Below are positions 62,992 to 64,000 of a stretch of DNA of 64,000 nucleotides, piece after piece (the first letter of the stretch is position 1; the number at the start of each line of letters is the position of its first letter). Source of the DNA: Cyanobacteriota bacterium (GTDB lineage Bacteria > Cyanobacteriota > Cyanobacteriia > CACIAM-69d); assembly GCA_022402445.1 (NCBI GenBank), contig JAKRSF010000004.1, positions 381,876 through 445,875 on the forward strand, given 5' to 3'. Position numbers and translations under genes: made by a program. The notes beneath the pieces are model-generated. The model had not been told where the DNA came from. It did not search any database and saw only the letters and a list, made by a program, of their open reading frames with translations.

Positions 62992-64000
62992 ATGGCCGCC
63001 GCCCCCGATAGTTTCGTCCTCGATCTGGCCAAAGTCCTCAGCACCGCCGCCGCCGGTGGGTACCTGGCCAATCGCCTCAAGCAGCCGGTCCTGTTGGGCT
63101 ATATCCTGTGCGGCGTTGCGATCGGCCCCCTGGGATTCAAGCTCCTGACGGATCCGGACCAAATCCGCGCCCTGGCCCAATTGGGGGTTGCCTTTTTGCT
63201 CTTTGCCCTGGGGGTGGAATTTTCCCTGGCGGAGCTCAAGCGCATCAAGGATATCGCCCTCCAGGGCAGTTTGCTGCAAATCGGCGGCACCATGGCCGTC
63301 GTGGCGGCGGTCACCTTTGTCCTGGGCTGGACCGAAAGCTGGACCGAGGGGATTTTTGTGGGGGCGGTGCTGTCGCTATCGTCCACGGCGGTGGTCCTCA
63401 AAACCCTGACGGAGCGTGGCGAAACGGGGACGATCCACGGACAAATTGCCCTGGCGATTTTGATTGCTCAAGATCTGGCCCTCGGGCTCATGCTGGCGGT
63501 GCTGCCCGCCCTCCAGCAGCCCGATCGCATCCTCATGGCCCTACAATTGGCGGCCCTCAAGGCGGCGCTAGTGTTTCTGGCGGCCCTGGTGCTGGGGCGG
63601 TGGGTGGTGCCTCGGCTGATGGACGCGATCGCGGCGACCGAGAGCAAGGAGCTGCTGCTGCTGACCACGATCGCCCTGTGCCTTGGCGTCGCCTTGGGGA
63701 CCGCCTCCCTGGGCCTGTCGGTGGAAATGGGGGCCTTCATCGCCGGGTTGATGGTGTCCAATAGCGATCGCGCCGACCAGGCCCTCACCCGAATCCTGCC
63801 CCTGCGGGACACCTTTGCGAGCCTGTTTTTTGCCTCCATTGGCATGTTGATCGATCCCCTCGTCCTCTGGCAGAACGCGGGCATTGTTTTGGGGCTCGTG
63901 CTTCTGGTGATGGTTAGCAAAGCCCTGATTGTGTTCCCCATCGTCCTGCGCTTTGGCTACTCCTTCAAAACCGCCCTCAGCACCGCCGCCACCATTAACC
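62992..64000 (+). CDS. Kef-type K+/H+ antiporter, CPA2 family, partial
   Basis: 336 residues from MAAAPDSFVLDL to the window edge; the C-terminus is missing. It has about nine membrane helices so far. Family features: LLGYILCGVAIGPLG, AQLGVAFLLFALGVEFSL, LSLSSTAVVLKTL, IAQDLALGLMLAVLPAL, and ASLFFASIGMLIDP. CPA2 antiporters exchange K+ or Na+ for H+. Whether a TrkA-N regulatory domain follows cannot be seen. Confidence 0.92.
   Translation, partial: MAAAPDSFVLDLAKVLSTAAAGGYLANRLKQPVLLGYILCGVAIGPLGFKLLTDPDQIRALAQLGVAFLLFALGVEFSLAELKRIKDIALQGSLLQIGGTMAVVAAVTFVLGWTESWTEGIFVGAVLSLSSTAVVLKTLTERGETGTIHGQIALAILIAQDLALGLMLAVLPALQQPDRILMALQLAALKAALVFLAALVLGRWVVPRLMDAIAATESKELLLLTTIALCLGVALGTASLGLSVEMGAFIAGLMVSNSDRADQALTRILPLRDTFASLFFASIGMLIDPLVLWQNAGIVLGLVLLVMVSKALIVFPIVLRFGYSFKTALSTAATIN

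Overview
The window is a GC-rich cyanobacterial chromosome segment. The evidence is a photosystem II D1 gene (psbA), a zeaxanthin-forming carotenoid hydroxylase (crtR), plastid/cyanobacterial genes of the ycf class (ycf23, ycf29-like, ycf37, ycf65/PSRP-3), an RpaB-type regulator, and very dense GCGATCGC (HIP1) octamers throughout. I cannot name the species. Most of the window is core genome; the clearest accessory part is an AT-rich restriction-modification island at about 17.1-19.1 kb.

Layout. 0-7 kb: a truncated nuclease-like gene, a YccF membrane protein, a 2Fe-2S protein, then groES-groEL behind a K-box, a promoter and a perfect CIRCE operator; the matching repressor gene hrcA lies at 20 kb. 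7-16 kb: a MacB-like permease, tRNA-Asp, a Rieske PaO-like oxygenase, a histidine-rich CobW-type metal GTPase, tRNA-Cys, ycf23, crtR and hisA. Copies of a dispersed two-hairpin repeat sit beside both tRNAs. 15.6-19.1 kb: nuclease-rich block with a Uma2 protein, a PD-(D/E)XK protein, an m5C methyltransferase and its probable restriction enzyme. 19-27.5 kb: hrcA, mgtE, a GAF/PAS protein, ycf37, rpmI-rplT, and a recent tandem duplication of small TPR genes.

27.6-32.9 kb: a compact minus-strand run (TPR protein, TenA, a TauE/SafE-like transporter, a membrane-anchored partner) and pyrD. 33-41.5 kb: psbA (the Glu130 type of D1), a HIT protein, rpaB, a mannosyltransferase plus LCP cell-wall pair, and a subtilase with an altered first catalytic motif. 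41.5-49.6 kb: rpe, a HAD hydrolase, PSRP-3, argG, a glycolipid glycosyltransferase (probably mgdA), an EbsA-like protein, a DRTGG/BioD-like protein, a family-4 uracil-DNA glycosylase, and a decayed Uma2 gene. 49.7-64 kb: a Na+/solute symporter, a TolC-like outer-membrane protein with a long acidic proline-rich N-terminus, a 2Fe-2S ferredoxin, RNase D, cysE, glutathione reductase, a peroxiredoxin divergent from a PerR-like regulator, an ethylene-receptor-like histidine kinase, a pyroglutamyl-peptidase-like protein, hisH and a truncated K+/H+ antiporter.

Functional links. HrcA should control groESL through CIRCE. The peroxiredoxin/PerR pair and glutathione reductase form an oxidative-stress cluster next to the ethylene-type kinase. 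RpaB is a known regulator of photosynthetic genes such as psbA and has an HLR1-like repeat in its own promoter. I found no complete new multi-gene defence system and no CRISPR array. The items most worth follow-up are the ethylene-type kinase, the mobile-looking two-hairpin repeat, the R-M island with its PD-(D/E)XK neighbours, the variant subtilase, and the TenA/TauE operon.
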